Part shown: positions 15,528 to 22,174 of the stretch, piece after piece
Layout of the letters: every line of letters begins with the position of its first letter
Numbering within the stretch: the first letter of the stretch is position 1
DNA from: Nitrososphaerota archaeon
GTDB lineage: Archaea > Thermoproteota > Nitrososphaeria > Nitrososphaerales > Nitrosopumilaceae
Direction of reading: 5' to 3'
Assembly (NCBI GenBank): GCA_016201435.1
Contig: JACQCT010000065.1
Span: 1-40,837 of the forward strand
DNA length: 40,837 bases
Program-made: the position numbers and the translations under genes
The notes under the pieces: model-generated
Seen by the model: the letters and a program-made list of their open reading frames with translations, nothing else
Databases searched by the model: none
What the model was told of the DNA's origin: nothing

Positions 15528-16712
15528 ATGAAATCTCTGCATCTTTCAATAATAATTGGAGTTGGAATTGTAGTATCAGTAATTACAACTCTTGTATTAT
15601 CTGAAGACTATAACATATTCCAATCAGAAAACTTTCATATCATGAAAATTGAAAAACTCTCAGACTATAATAGAATGTGGGAAACCATCCACCCACAAGT
15701 AGGTGATCAGGAGAATTACATCGTGACAGGAGACTTTGACTGGAGCCATGACGGCAAGTTTACAGCTTTCAATATGAATGCAGGAGCTCCTGTTTCCTAT
15801 CTACTAACTATGAATACTGATGGCAATGAAGTTACACCAGCAAATATTCCAATAGAATTCAATAGTATAAGCTATATTCACATCTCGCCTGACGACAGTT
15901 CAATCTATTTTGTGGGTCAATACAATAACAAAAATGAAACCTATCAAGACATTTTCAGATATTACCTAAACAACCAATCGTATTCCTTGATTACGAAAAA
16001 TTCTCATGTGATTAGTCTTGATTTCATGCCTGATGGCAATCTAGTGTATTTAGAAACTCACTCCAATTCCACAAGATTGGAGAAGGACGACAGATCAATA
16101 TTCCTAGTACACCATTATAATGTACTCTGGCTTGCAACTCCTGATGGATACAAAATAAATCCAATCTATAACGGAACCCAACTGTTTGAAGGAATGGCAG
16201 TAAGTCCTGACGGAAACAGAATAGCTTTTGTCTCAAGTGACGATCCGCTTCATCCAATCAGCAATGGTACAGACGTGATAAATTTTGCTTCAACAATGGG
16301 ACCGCCAGCTGCAAATAATCCATACTATTTTACAATCTTTGACATGAATACAAAAGAATTTACGATTGTGAAAGAAGGTGATAACAACGAATTTTGGAAT
16401 CCAAAATGGATCTCTGATGATCATATTCTATATGAAACATTGATTCACCAATGTGTTCAAGACAAAACACTGGGAGAGCAATCTTGTCCTGCGGGGCTTT
16501 TGGAGCTAATGGATATTTCACAAAATTCCGTCAAGATACTGTATGGAAATCAAGATGAACCATATACATCTCCTCTGGTGGGTACAGCAATTAATCCAAG
16601 TAAAGATTCCCTTATTTTTGCAATAAACTATGACTACTCAAATGGTAAGATTGACGGAAAAGGAATCTATCTTATGGAATTTGAAAAATCTCTTGTGAGC
16701 AATGGAAAATGA
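15528..16712 (+). CDS. anchored TolB/WD40-like beta-propeller protein, paralogue B
   Basis: A 394-aa protein, full-length paralogue of the 4501 gene. Tag MKSLHLSIII, anchor to about residue 26, then blades FDWSHDGKFTAFNMNAG, ISPDDSSIYFVGQ, FMPDGNLVYLE and VSPDGNRIAFVSS. The final ~90 residues, from HQCVQDKTLGEQSC to the end, differ at only a few sites from paralogue A, whereas the middle (Asn/Pro-rich loop after NGTDVINF) differs strongly. This suggests gene conversion or recent duplication of the 3' part. Its TGA overlaps the orphan tag ATG at 16709; it is the last intact array gene. Confidence 0.8.
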   Translation: MKSLHLSIIIGVGIVVSVITTLVLSEDYNIFQSENFHIMKIEKLSDYNRMWETIHPQVGDQENYIVTGDFDWSHDGKFTAFNMNAGAPVSYLLTMNTDGNEVTPANIPIEFNSISYIHISPDDSSIYFVGQYNNKNETYQDIFRYYLNNQSYSLITKNSHVISLDFMPDGNLVYLETHSNSTRLEKDDRSIFLVHHYNVLWLATPDGYKINPIYNGTQLFEGMAVSPDGNRIAFVSSDDPLHPISNGTDVINFASTMGPPAANNPYYFTIFDMNTKEFTIVKEGDNNEFWNPKWISDDHILYETLIHQCVQDKTLGEQSCPAGLLELMDISQNSVKILYGNQDEPYTSPLVGTAINPSKDSLIFAINYDYSNGKIDGKGIYLMEFEKSLVSNGK

Positions 16713-16730
16713 AAACTCTACAGTTATCAA
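16441..16730 (+). repeat. 290-bp direct repeat, copy 2
   Basis: Partner of 5411-5700 (23 mismatches, no gaps). Here the repeat ends inside an orphan start tag rather than in a full gene. Confidence 0.85.
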
Positions 16731-16747
16731 TCATTACAAATACTTAG
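16709..16747 (+). pseudogene. orphan array start tag (MKTLQLSIITNT, stop)
   Basis: It begins like the 5679 gene (MKTLQLSII, including the unusual Gln at codon 5) and has the same ATGA overlap with a propeller gene, but terminates after 12 codons. Since copy A of the same 290-bp repeat is followed by the intact 5679 gene, this is best read as the stub of a lost or never-copied paralogue of that gene. Confidence 0.65.
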
Positions 16748-16786
16748 CTACTTTGCTAAATCATTCTAATATTCTGAATCAGTATC

Positions 16787-16924
16787 ATGCAATCAATGAA
16801 CTGTAATGAACCCCAAGATTGTATGGGTTGTGGATCACTTGATACGTTCATAATTTTTGAATGTAGATACAACGGTTTTAGAGGTCGCTGTACAAACTGT
16901 GGTGGGGATTGGCCAGAATCTTGA
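16787..16924 (+). CDS. 45-aa zinc-ribbon protein
   Basis: A short reading frame of 46 codons starting MQSMNCNEPQDCMGCGS. Cysteines lie in two CxxC knuckles, C12-x2-C15 and C35-x2-C38, with extra Cys at 6 and 26. The second knuckle reads RCTNCGGDW. This is the arrangement of a small zinc ribbon; such stand-alone miniproteins are common in Nitrososphaerota. It lies 39 nt beyond the end of the array and is not part of its coding style (no tag, no signal peptide), so it is probably a cytoplasmic nucleic-acid or protein-binding factor. Confidence 0.65.
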   Translation: MQSMNCNEPQDCMGCGSLDTFIIFECRYNGFRGRCTNCGGDWPES

Positions 16925-17020
16925 AAAATCCTTCTAGAATGAAACCTATTAATTGAAAATCTACATCAAATTAGATATGACTATTACTTGTAAGATAACT
17001 AATTTAACGAAAAGTAAGCA

Positions 17021-17027
17021 TATAATA
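17021..17027 (+). promoter_or_regulatory. TATA box of the 17054 gene
   Basis: TATAATA sits about 30 nt before the TTG start at 17054, giving an almost leaderless mRNA. A decayed array tag (TTGAAAATCTACATC, near 16953) lies further upstream in the same spacer; nothing else is visible in 16925-17020. Confidence 0.45.
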
Positions 17028-17053
17028 ATGATTCTTCGTGGCGTTATATAGAA

Positions 17054-17812
17054 TTGGCATACTTGAAATTTTTTCTGCCGGTATTTTTTCTATTAGGTCT
17101 ATCTTTTGTTTCTGTATTTGGAGATACTGGTAGTATTACTATTGTATTAGGTAAATCATTTCAAATCAACTATGATGCAAATTATGTCCAAGTTCTTAGT
17201 GCACAACCAAATACACAAGATCAAGCATTGATTTTTTCAATTCAATCTACTAATCCTACATCCACATTGGAGTTAACACTTCCTAGGGAATTAATTGATG
17301 CCATAAAAAAAGATGGTAGCGATGATAGTTTTATTGTACTAGCTGATGGAGCATTTACCTCGTATGTGGAAAAAAACTCGGATAAATCAAGTAGAACAAT
17401 TCTGATTCAGCTTGCACCTGAAAACAAAGAACTAGAGATTATTGGAACTAGTCTTGCAAGCTCAGGTAATGGTGGTACTGCTACAACACAAACTCCATCT
17501 TCACCTCCGCAAACTCAAATTCCAAGCACAACTCCACAACAACCAAATCAAACTTCACAACAACCACAGAACGAACAATCACAAAATCAAACTACCATTC
17601 TTGTACAAAAACCGGCTAATGCCTCTGCGCAAAACCTATCTGTACAGGAACTTCTTTCAAAGATATTTAATTTCATGTTACCAAATTTACCTTTCAATAT
17701 TGCTGATAAACAGATAATAGAATATTTGGTAATAGCGGCAGCAATTTTAATTCTAATTGTAGTTATTGCATCATCAAAGAAATCAAAAACAAGAAAGCAA
17801 ATTCGTAAATAG
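17054..17812 (+). CDS. exported membrane-anchored protein with Gln/Pro/Thr-rich stalk
   Basis: A 252-aa protein. A signal peptide (residues 1-23) is followed by a beta-domain at 28-135 (SFQINYDANYVQVL ... STLELTLPRELIDAI ... IIGTS). Similar strands occur in the 6662, 19003 and 37529 proteins. Residues about 137-185 are a low-complexity linker of Q, N, P, S and T, a cell-wall or S-layer-spanning stalk type. After a NASAQ-containing segment, a C-terminal TM helix (YLVIAAAILILIVVIA) ends in a strongly basic tail. The TTG start is chosen from the TATA spacing. Binding partner unknown. Confidence 0.75.
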   Translation: MAYLKFFLPVFFLLGLSFVSVFGDTGSITIVLGKSFQINYDANYVQVLSAQPNTQDQALIFSIQSTNPTSTLELTLPRELIDAIKKDGSDDSFIVLADGAFTSYVEKNSDKSSRTILIQLAPENKELEIIGTSLASSGNGGTATTQTPSSPPQTQIPSTTPQQPNQTSQQPQNEQSQNQTTILVQKPANASAQNLSVQELLSKIFNFMLPNLPFNIADKQIIEYLVIAAAILILIVVIASSKKSKTRKQIRK

Positions 17813-17816
17813 AAAA

Positions 17817-18449
17817 TTAAACTGTTATAATTTTAGCGTTAATGAGATATTGTATTGCTAATCCAAAATCATTATCTGAGATGAGATTATCTGACCACCA
17901 CTTTGAATTATTTTTGAACCATTTTGGTATATGTATTGTATTTGTTGTCTGATCATGGTAGTTTGTAACTTTGATTATATTGGCATGTATCAATTCGCGA
18001 ATCAGACCTGCGTAGTCATTATCTGTTGCATTTCCTTGTAACCATGTTTTTACTAATGTTTTGTATTCTGTTGGAATTGCAATTTTGTCTGAATCTATAA
18101 GATCGAAATAAACGCTGGTTTTGACACCAGAATATTCTGCATCTATACTATATTTCCCGGGATTATAATTTGTCTTGTAAAAGGGAAATGGTGAAATTAT
18201 TGTGTAATTTAATTTGCTTATTGGAATATTGATTGGTGCACTAGTCTTTCCAGAATCATCTACGATGTGGATAATTATTGGTTGGTCAGTTAATTCTGAT
18301 ACTCTAAATGTGATAGAAAGAAAGTCTCCATACTCGTAAGTCTGTTTGCTTGTAGAAATTACTAAAGACGATGTTGCGAAACTATGTTGTAAACCGATAA
18401 CTAATAATCCTAATGAAACCATCAAAATGATCTTTCCAAACCATGCCAT
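17817..18449 (-). CDS. secreted Ig-like protein with two WFKNNxxWW-type repeats
   Basis: A 210-aa protein with a signal peptide (1-26, cleavage near SFA|TS). An Ig/MG2-like domain (ISTSKQTYEYGDFLSITFRV) covers about 30-115. Two tandem units follow at the C-terminus. The last (IPKWFKNNSKWWSDNLI, then SDNDFGLAIQYLINAKII) is a motif seen very widely in exported Nitrososphaerota proteins. The preceding unit (VKTWLQGNATDNDY, then AGLIRELIHANII) is a degenerate copy. A TATA-like CTATTTATG (18472-18480, - strand) lies about 27 nt upstream of the ATG, so it is probably leaderless. Convergent with the 17054 gene, 4 bp apart. Confidence 0.75.
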   Translation of the reverse strand: MAWFGKIILMVSLGLLVIGLQHSFATSSLVISTSKQTYEYGDFLSITFRVSELTDQPIIIHIVDDSGKTSAPINIPISKLNYTIISPFPFYKTNYNPGKYSIDAEYSGVKTSVYFDLIDSDKIAIPTEYKTLVKTWLQGNATDNDYAGLIRELIHANIIKVTNYHDQTTNTIHIPKWFKNNSKWWSDNLISDNDFGLAIQYLINAKIITV

Positions 18450-18538
18450 AAGGAGTAAAAAAAACCATTTTCATAAATAGGCTTCTTTGAGGTTAGTGTT
18501 CTATAGTTTCTTAACAGAATATTAAGGGGATTTTAGTA

Positions 18539-19006
18539 GTGCCGTTTATGATTAGCCATCAAGATCAAACTTGGTTGAAGATGTGGCAAGAAAACTCCCC
18601 TGAACTGAGAGCGAAAGCAGTAGAATGGAGAAAACAAAATGCACTTACTAGAATTGATCGACCAAGTAGGATACAAAAGGCAAGAAGACTTGGATACAAG
18701 GCAAAACAAGGTATAGTTGTTGTAAGAATGCGCGTAGGTAGAGGAAACATGCGCAAGAAAAGACCAGTAGCAGGAAGAAGACCAAAGCATCTTGGTGTTA
18801 CAAGAATAAAACCAGATGTTTCCATGCAACAAGTTGCAGAACGCCGTGTACTTGAAAGATTTCCAAATATGAAACTTCTCGGCTCATATTATGTCTATAA
18901 AGATGGAATTTATCTTTGGTACGAAATAATTATGGCAGATCCGTCACATCCCAGAATTTCTAAAGATAAGGAAATGCGCGGTAAACTTGTCGATTTGAAG
19001 AATTGA
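18539..19006 (+). CDS. rpl15e: 50S ribosomal protein L15e (eL15)
   Basis: 155 aa with the eL15 hallmarks: TWLKMWQENSPELRAKAVEWRK, then basic RIDRPSRIQKARRLGYKAKQG, RVGRGNMRKKRPVAGRRPKHLGV, and ADPSHPRISKDKEM near the C-terminus. It is a component of the large ribosomal subunit. The GTG at 18539 (MPFM) is preferred over the ATG at 18548 because an AAGGGGA Shine-Dalgarno-like sequence ends 8 nt before the GTG. A TATA-like CTATAG is at about 18501. It is slightly shorter than many archaeal eL15 proteins (truncated C-tail). The next gene's TTG overlaps its stop codon. Confidence 0.93.
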   Translation: MPFMISHQDQTWLKMWQENSPELRAKAVEWRKQNALTRIDRPSRIQKARRLGYKAKQGIVVVRMRVGRGNMRKKRPVAGRRPKHLGVTRIKPDVSMQQVAERRVLERFPNMKLLGSYYVYKDGIYLWYEIIMADPSHPRISKDKEMRGKLVDLKN

Positions 19007-19482
19007 AGATAGAAATTATCATATCTTGTATTCTGATACTAGGATTATTATCTGCACCAGCTTTTGCGAACCTTGAATATCCAGGAATAAAATGGGAGTG
19101 GAAAATAAAAACAGCAAATTACACTTACATTGTTACTACGGTCTCAAACTATGATATGAAAACTGTTACTTTAAATTCAGATAACAAAGAATTGATTTTT
19201 ATCGGTAACAGTACTCATGCTGGTAATATTGCTGAAATTGTAATACCACGTAACCTCATAGGAGGTAGCCTTACTGTTACACAAGATGGAAAGCAGATTT
19301 CACCAATTATGATCAATGGTACTGATAGTTCCACTATCATACTCAAATTCAATCAGACAGGCACAACTACTGTAAATGTACTGGGAACAACTTATCTCCC
19401 AGAATTTGGTGGAATTAGTACACTTGTAATAGTATTCTCTATTGGAATGGTAATATTTACACTAAAAACTCGAAAGTTTTAG
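19003..19482 (+). CDS. small PEFG-CTERM exported protein
   Basis: A 159-aa protein with a signal peptide to APAFA|NLE (about residue 24), a beta-domain resembling the pre-PEFG domains of 17054 and 37529 (IAEIVIPRNLIGGSLTV ... TTTVNVLGT), then LPEFGG followed by a TM helix and the basic tail KTRKF: a canonical PEFG-CTERM sorting signal. The TTG start overlaps the TGA of the eL15 gene (TTGA), so it is probably translated by coupling from the ribosomal protein mRNA, an odd pairing for a surface protein. Confidence 0.8.
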   Translation: MKIEIIISCILILGLLSAPAFANLEYPGIKWEWKIKTANYTYIVTTVSNYDMKTVTLNSDNKELIFIGNSTHAGNIAEIVIPRNLIGGSLTVTQDGKQISPIMINGTDSSTIILKFNQTGTTTVNVLGTTYLPEFGGISTLVIVFSIGMVIFTLKTRKF

Positions 19483-20192
19483 TAACCACTTGCATAGTCT
19501 TCCCACATGTTGGCATGAGATGTAAGTTTGTTCATCTGATAGAATATTCCGCCTACAATCCCAGCTTGATAGAACGCATAAAGATAAACTTGGGAATGTG
19601 TTGGATCACTATGGGTAAGGGTGAGGGCTATCATAGAAAAGAAGATGTATGTTCCAACAAAAATGAAAATTTTACTTAGAAATCCTTCCATACCAACAAT
19701 TCGCTTTGTTGCTGCACCCATTATTGTAATACTGGATATAATTAGAAATGTTAGACCGCCGTTAGCCTGAACAAACTCTGTTGCCCATGGAATTAAGCCA
19801 TCTGTGAAAATTGATTTGTGAGTGGGATGAGCTCCTCCATGTAGTGCAAAAGATACAGACGTAAAAATTGCACCCATCATAAACAAAAACAAAAATAATT
19901 TCACAATTGCACGTTTTATTGGACTTCTTGTCTCAGACGGTTTCATGACCCTGTCTGTCATTCTAAGACCATAGAGAAAACCTATGCCAAAAGAAGGTGC
20001 AAACATTAAATCGATTAGGATGGGTGACTGCTTGATTGCTCTATCTATATCAGGACCAAAAATCAAATAGGAAATTAATGCTGATGCTGCTGCTCCTACA
20101 AAAATGCTGATGTCTAACCAACTTCGATTATGCCTCATCTCATAGAGATCAGGTCCCCATTCGTCCATTAGATTTGTACTTAAAAAAAGCAT
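19479..20192 (-). CDS. polytopic membrane protein of unknown function
   Basis: 237 aa with about six TM helices (residues roughly 28-48, 58-78, 93-115, 140-165, 172-192, 205-222). Polar landmarks are SFALHGGAHPTHKS in a loop, LTHSDPTHSQVY in another, and GFLYGLRM. The clustered His residues in both loops might bind a metal, but no known transporter or enzyme family is recognised. The start could be ATG 20192 or ATG 20168 (MDEWGPDLYE). It is convergent with the 19003 gene, overlapping by 4 nt at the 3' ends. Confidence 0.7.
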   Translation of the reverse strand: MLFLSTNLMDEWGPDLYEMRHNRSWLDISIFVGAAASALISYLIFGPDIDRAIKQSPILIDLMFAPSFGIGFLYGLRMTDRVMKPSETRSPIKRAIVKLFLFLFMMGAIFTSVSFALHGGAHPTHKSIFTDGLIPWATEFVQANGGLTFLIISSITIMGAATKRIVGMEGFLSKIFIFVGTYIFFSMIALTLTHSDPTHSQVYLYAFYQAGIVGGIFYQMNKLTSHANMWEDYASGY

Positions 20193-20273
20193 TAAAGAAA
20201 TGAATCAAAATGATTTTGCCCATTTTATCAACTCTCTTTACCTTTTATTGGTTATTGTTCATAGAATAAACAA

Positions 20274-20498
20274 ATGAGAGTAGTAAAACCACTAATAGGA
20301 ATTGGAATAATTGTTATAATTTTTGGAATAGTGTTTTTTCTTCAAGGAAAATCTGTAATAGGCCCAAAATCCTCCTTTATGTATTCCAATCCCCAATGGA
20401 TAATTAACGGACAATGGATTGCAATTGTAGGAATAATTATTTTGGCAACGGCATGGTTAATATCGAAATTAATTTACAATTCCCAAAGTCATAGTTGA
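20274..20498 (+). CDS. small two-TM membrane protein
   Basis: 74 aa with TM helices at residues 6-25 and 48-68, a loop containing SNPQWIINGQW, and few charges. It is similar in plan to the protein at 4-255. A TTTATT element about 27 nt upstream suggests a leaderless mRNA. The 3' end overlaps the convergent Lrp/AsnC-like gene by 30 bp. Unknown function. Confidence 0.65.
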   Translation: MRVVKPLIGIGIIVIIFGIVFFLQGKSVIGPKSSFMYSNPQWIINGQWIAIVGIIILATAWLISKLIYNSQSHS

Positions 20499-20699
20499 TC
20501 TTACTTTGCCTAGTTTGCGAATTTTTTTTGTTATTATACTATCCATCTGTGCTTCAGTTTCAGTTTCTACTTCTACGACGATGTCATAATCTCCATATAC
20601 AATTCTTGCATCTTTGACTTTGTCCATTTTTGAAAGTTTAGACACAATATCATTTTCAGCTCCAAGTTCACAGCCTATGAGGACATACGCCTTTTCCAT
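20469..20699 (-). CDS. stand-alone Lrp/AsnC effector-binding (RAM) domain protein
   Basis: A 76-aa protein with only the ligand-binding/oligomerisation half of Lrp/AsnC regulators: strand KAYVLIGCELGAE, helix NDIVSKLSKMDKV, strand DARIVYGDYDIVVEVE, helix EAQMDSIITKKIRKL, strand VRSTMTLGIV. The HTH half is absent. In archaea such stand-alone RAM proteins are thought to bind amino acids and modulate full-length partners. ATG start; overlaps the convergent 20274 gene by 30 bp. Confidence 0.85.
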   Translation of the reverse strand: MEKAYVLIGCELGAENDIVSKLSKMDKVKDARIVYGDYDIVVEVETETEAQMDSIITKKIRKLGKVRSTMTLGIVN

Positions 20700-20785
20700 A
20701 ATATTCTGTAATGGTACGATCTTAAATCTTTATTTCTAGAGTTTATAGTACGTTTGAATTCATATCATAAACTCTAACCAAGTGA

Positions 20786-20914
20786 TTATTTGTATCTGTA
20801 ATGTATCTGCCCTTTTAGTTTCTCAAGCGAAAGTGGCTCTTTCACGTTAATCCAATCGTAATCATCTGGAAAATTTTGGGCTTTTGTTATTCTAGTAAAA
20901 ATTTTGTCAAACAT
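20786..20914 (-). CDS. 42-aa conserved-looking small protein
   Basis: A short frame (MFDKIFTRITKAQNFPDDYD, then WINVKEPLSLEKLKGQ, then IHYRYK) in the spacer between the RAM protein and TruD. A TATA box (AGTTATATTG on the - strand, 20934-20943) is about 24 nt upstream of the ATG, the spacing of a leaderless gene, which supports it as real. Acidic-aromatic core, no Cys, no TM. Function unknown. Confidence 0.55.
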   Translation of the reverse strand: MFDKIFTRITKAQNFPDDYDWINVKEPLSLEKLKGQIHYRYK

Positions 20915-20933
20915 AATTCAATTTTAAATTTTT

Positions 20934-20943
20934 CAATATAACT
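20934..20943 (-). promoter_or_regulatory. TATA box of the 42-aa gene
   Basis: AGTTATATTG centred about 24 nt upstream of the ATG at 20914, fitting a leaderless transcript. Confidence 0.4.
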
Positions 20944-20971
20944 ATTAAATGAAGTAGAAAATTGTGAAAGT

Positions 20972-22171
20972 TTAGAAACCGGCTGCAATAGGATCTGACG
21001 GTTTCATTATCTCACGTAATAAAATAGTTGCATACGAACCTCGAGATAATGTAAAACTTACAAACGACTCCGTTATGGAAAAACTATCACATTTTATTGT
21101 AGCTTGTCTGAACCCGCCTTCATTGCTTACCTCTTGCATTTCTTTTGAAAAGAAATCTCTTGCATGAATATGTTCATTTTCTAAAACCTGGGAAATTTGA
21201 TAATCAAATCTATTTTTTTTAGAATAAGAATAACCTACTAGGGGTATTGCAAGTCTTTGATCCGGATCATTTTGATATCTTCCAAGATTGTTTTTCCTAT
21301 CAAAACAAACGTCTCCATCTTTTGGTAAAAATAACTCTTCACCATGCTCAAAAGCTTGACTCACAGCACAATTGAATACATAAGACTGGAAGGCTTGAAC
21401 GAAAAATCTTCTCAGAGAAAGAGGAATTGCTCTCATGGCCCTGATGGCATCTCCATGCTGTACCATTTCACTTAGTATCATTCTTTCGATATCCATCTGA
21501 TGAGGCATTTCTTGTAAAGCTTTTGAATAATTTGACTTGTCTTCAAGAATTTTTCTTATTTTATTATTTTCAGCTGAATCGTATTCTGAGCTAAAAGAAA
21601 GAAGCAGATGAACCGCTCTTTCAAAATCATTTTGTAGTATTGCTTTTCCTATGAGATGAGACACTGGCCTTTTACTGCCAAATCTCTGATATCCAAAAAA
21701 GTTTAGAATCCTATCATATTCCTTAAAATTGTCAATTTTTGAAAAATCTGCATCTTGGATTTTTATCTTAAAATGATTTCCAATCATATCTTTTTTTGTA
21801 AGTGGTTTTACAACAAATCCTATTCGTACAAGATCGTATCTATTAGTGGAAAATTTTTCAGGTGATTTGGAGGTACTTGTATCACACACAAATTGTTCGG
21901 TTGTAGCACCTGCATCCTTAAGCCCTAATGCCTTCAATCTTAACCCGTGAATTTTAAAAATCTCAGAAAGAGCGTGATTTGTATCAATTCCGTATTTTTT
22001 TAACTTGAATACTGCATAACTCCCTGTCTGGAAAATTTTAGATGATATTCTCTGATCTAAAATTTCGGACACAAAAAAGTCATCTTGGTTTGATCGTATC
22101 TTTCCTCCAATACCTTCAAAGTTTGTGCTGTAAACAAAGATCCCTATACTGGAATCAATCTTTGGAATCAC
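20972..22171 (-). CDS. truD: tRNA pseudouridine(13) synthase TruD
   Basis: 399 aa. It isomerises uridine 13 in tRNA to pseudouridine. Signature motifs are GLKDAGATTEQ with the catalytic Asp at D86, NFFGYQRFG at about 152-160, and RRFFVQAFQSYVFN at about 254. The length fits archaeal TruD. The GTG start lies 3 nt after the stop of the upstream Vgb-like gene, so the two are co-transcribed, without an obvious functional link. Confidence 0.93.
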   Translation of the reverse strand: MIPKIDSSIGIFVYSTNFEGIGGKIRSNQDDFFVSEILDQRISSKIFQTGSYAVFKLKKYGIDTNHALSEIFKIHGLRLKALGLKDAGATTEQFVCDTSTSKSPEKFSTNRYDLVRIGFVVKPLTKKDMIGNHFKIKIQDADFSKIDNFKEYDRILNFFGYQRFGSKRPVSHLIGKAILQNDFERAVHLLLSFSSEYDSAENNKIRKILEDKSNYSKALQEMPHQMDIERMILSEMVQHGDAIRAMRAIPLSLRRFFVQAFQSYVFNCAVSQAFEHGEELFLPKDGDVCFDRKNNLGRYQNDPDQRLAIPLVGYSYSKKNRFDYQISQVLENEHIHARDFFSKEMQEVSNEGGFRQATIKCDSFSITESFVSFTLSRGSYATILLREIMKPSDPIAAGF

Positions 22172-22174
22172 TTC

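Larger units (their letters stand above)
345..16733 (+). repeat. dispersed 5' start-tag repeat (MKTLHLSIII family), 11 intact + 2 orphan copies
   Basis: A DNA-level repeat of about 25-30 bp, consensus AAAATGAAAACTCTACATCT followed by TTCAATAATAATT, lies exactly over the start codons at 345, 1673, 4011, 4501, 5679, 6662, 8685, 11107, 12907, 13827 and 15528. Orphans are at 2081 and 16709, and a possible decayed copy with one base deleted is at about 16953. The ATG is replaced by GTG at 345 and by TTG at 8685 while the following bases stay conserved. Third codon positions (CTA, CAT, CTT, TCA, ATA) are conserved although the gene bodies are mostly not homologous. The preceding stop is often embedded as TAGAAAATG. 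It encodes the n-region and the start of the hydrophobic core of a signal peptide or anchor. Confidence 0.85.

Noticed and set aside
1-16750. CRISPR-like or integron-like array hypothesis for the repeats
   Set aside because: Repeats are coding, unevenly spaced (hundreds to thousands of bp), with no spacers, no cas genes, no integrase and no attC-like folding; the integron idea survives only as an analogy.
345-16750. insertion sequence or prophage origin of the array
   Set aside because: No transposase, integrase, terminal inverted repeats or phage structural genes were seen; base composition does not visibly differ from flanks.
16953-16975. possible third orphan start tag (TTGAAAATCTACATC)
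   Set aside because: It matches the tag with one base deleted but continues differently and has no reading frame; it may be a decayed copy or chance in AT-rich DNA, so it is only mentioned, not called.
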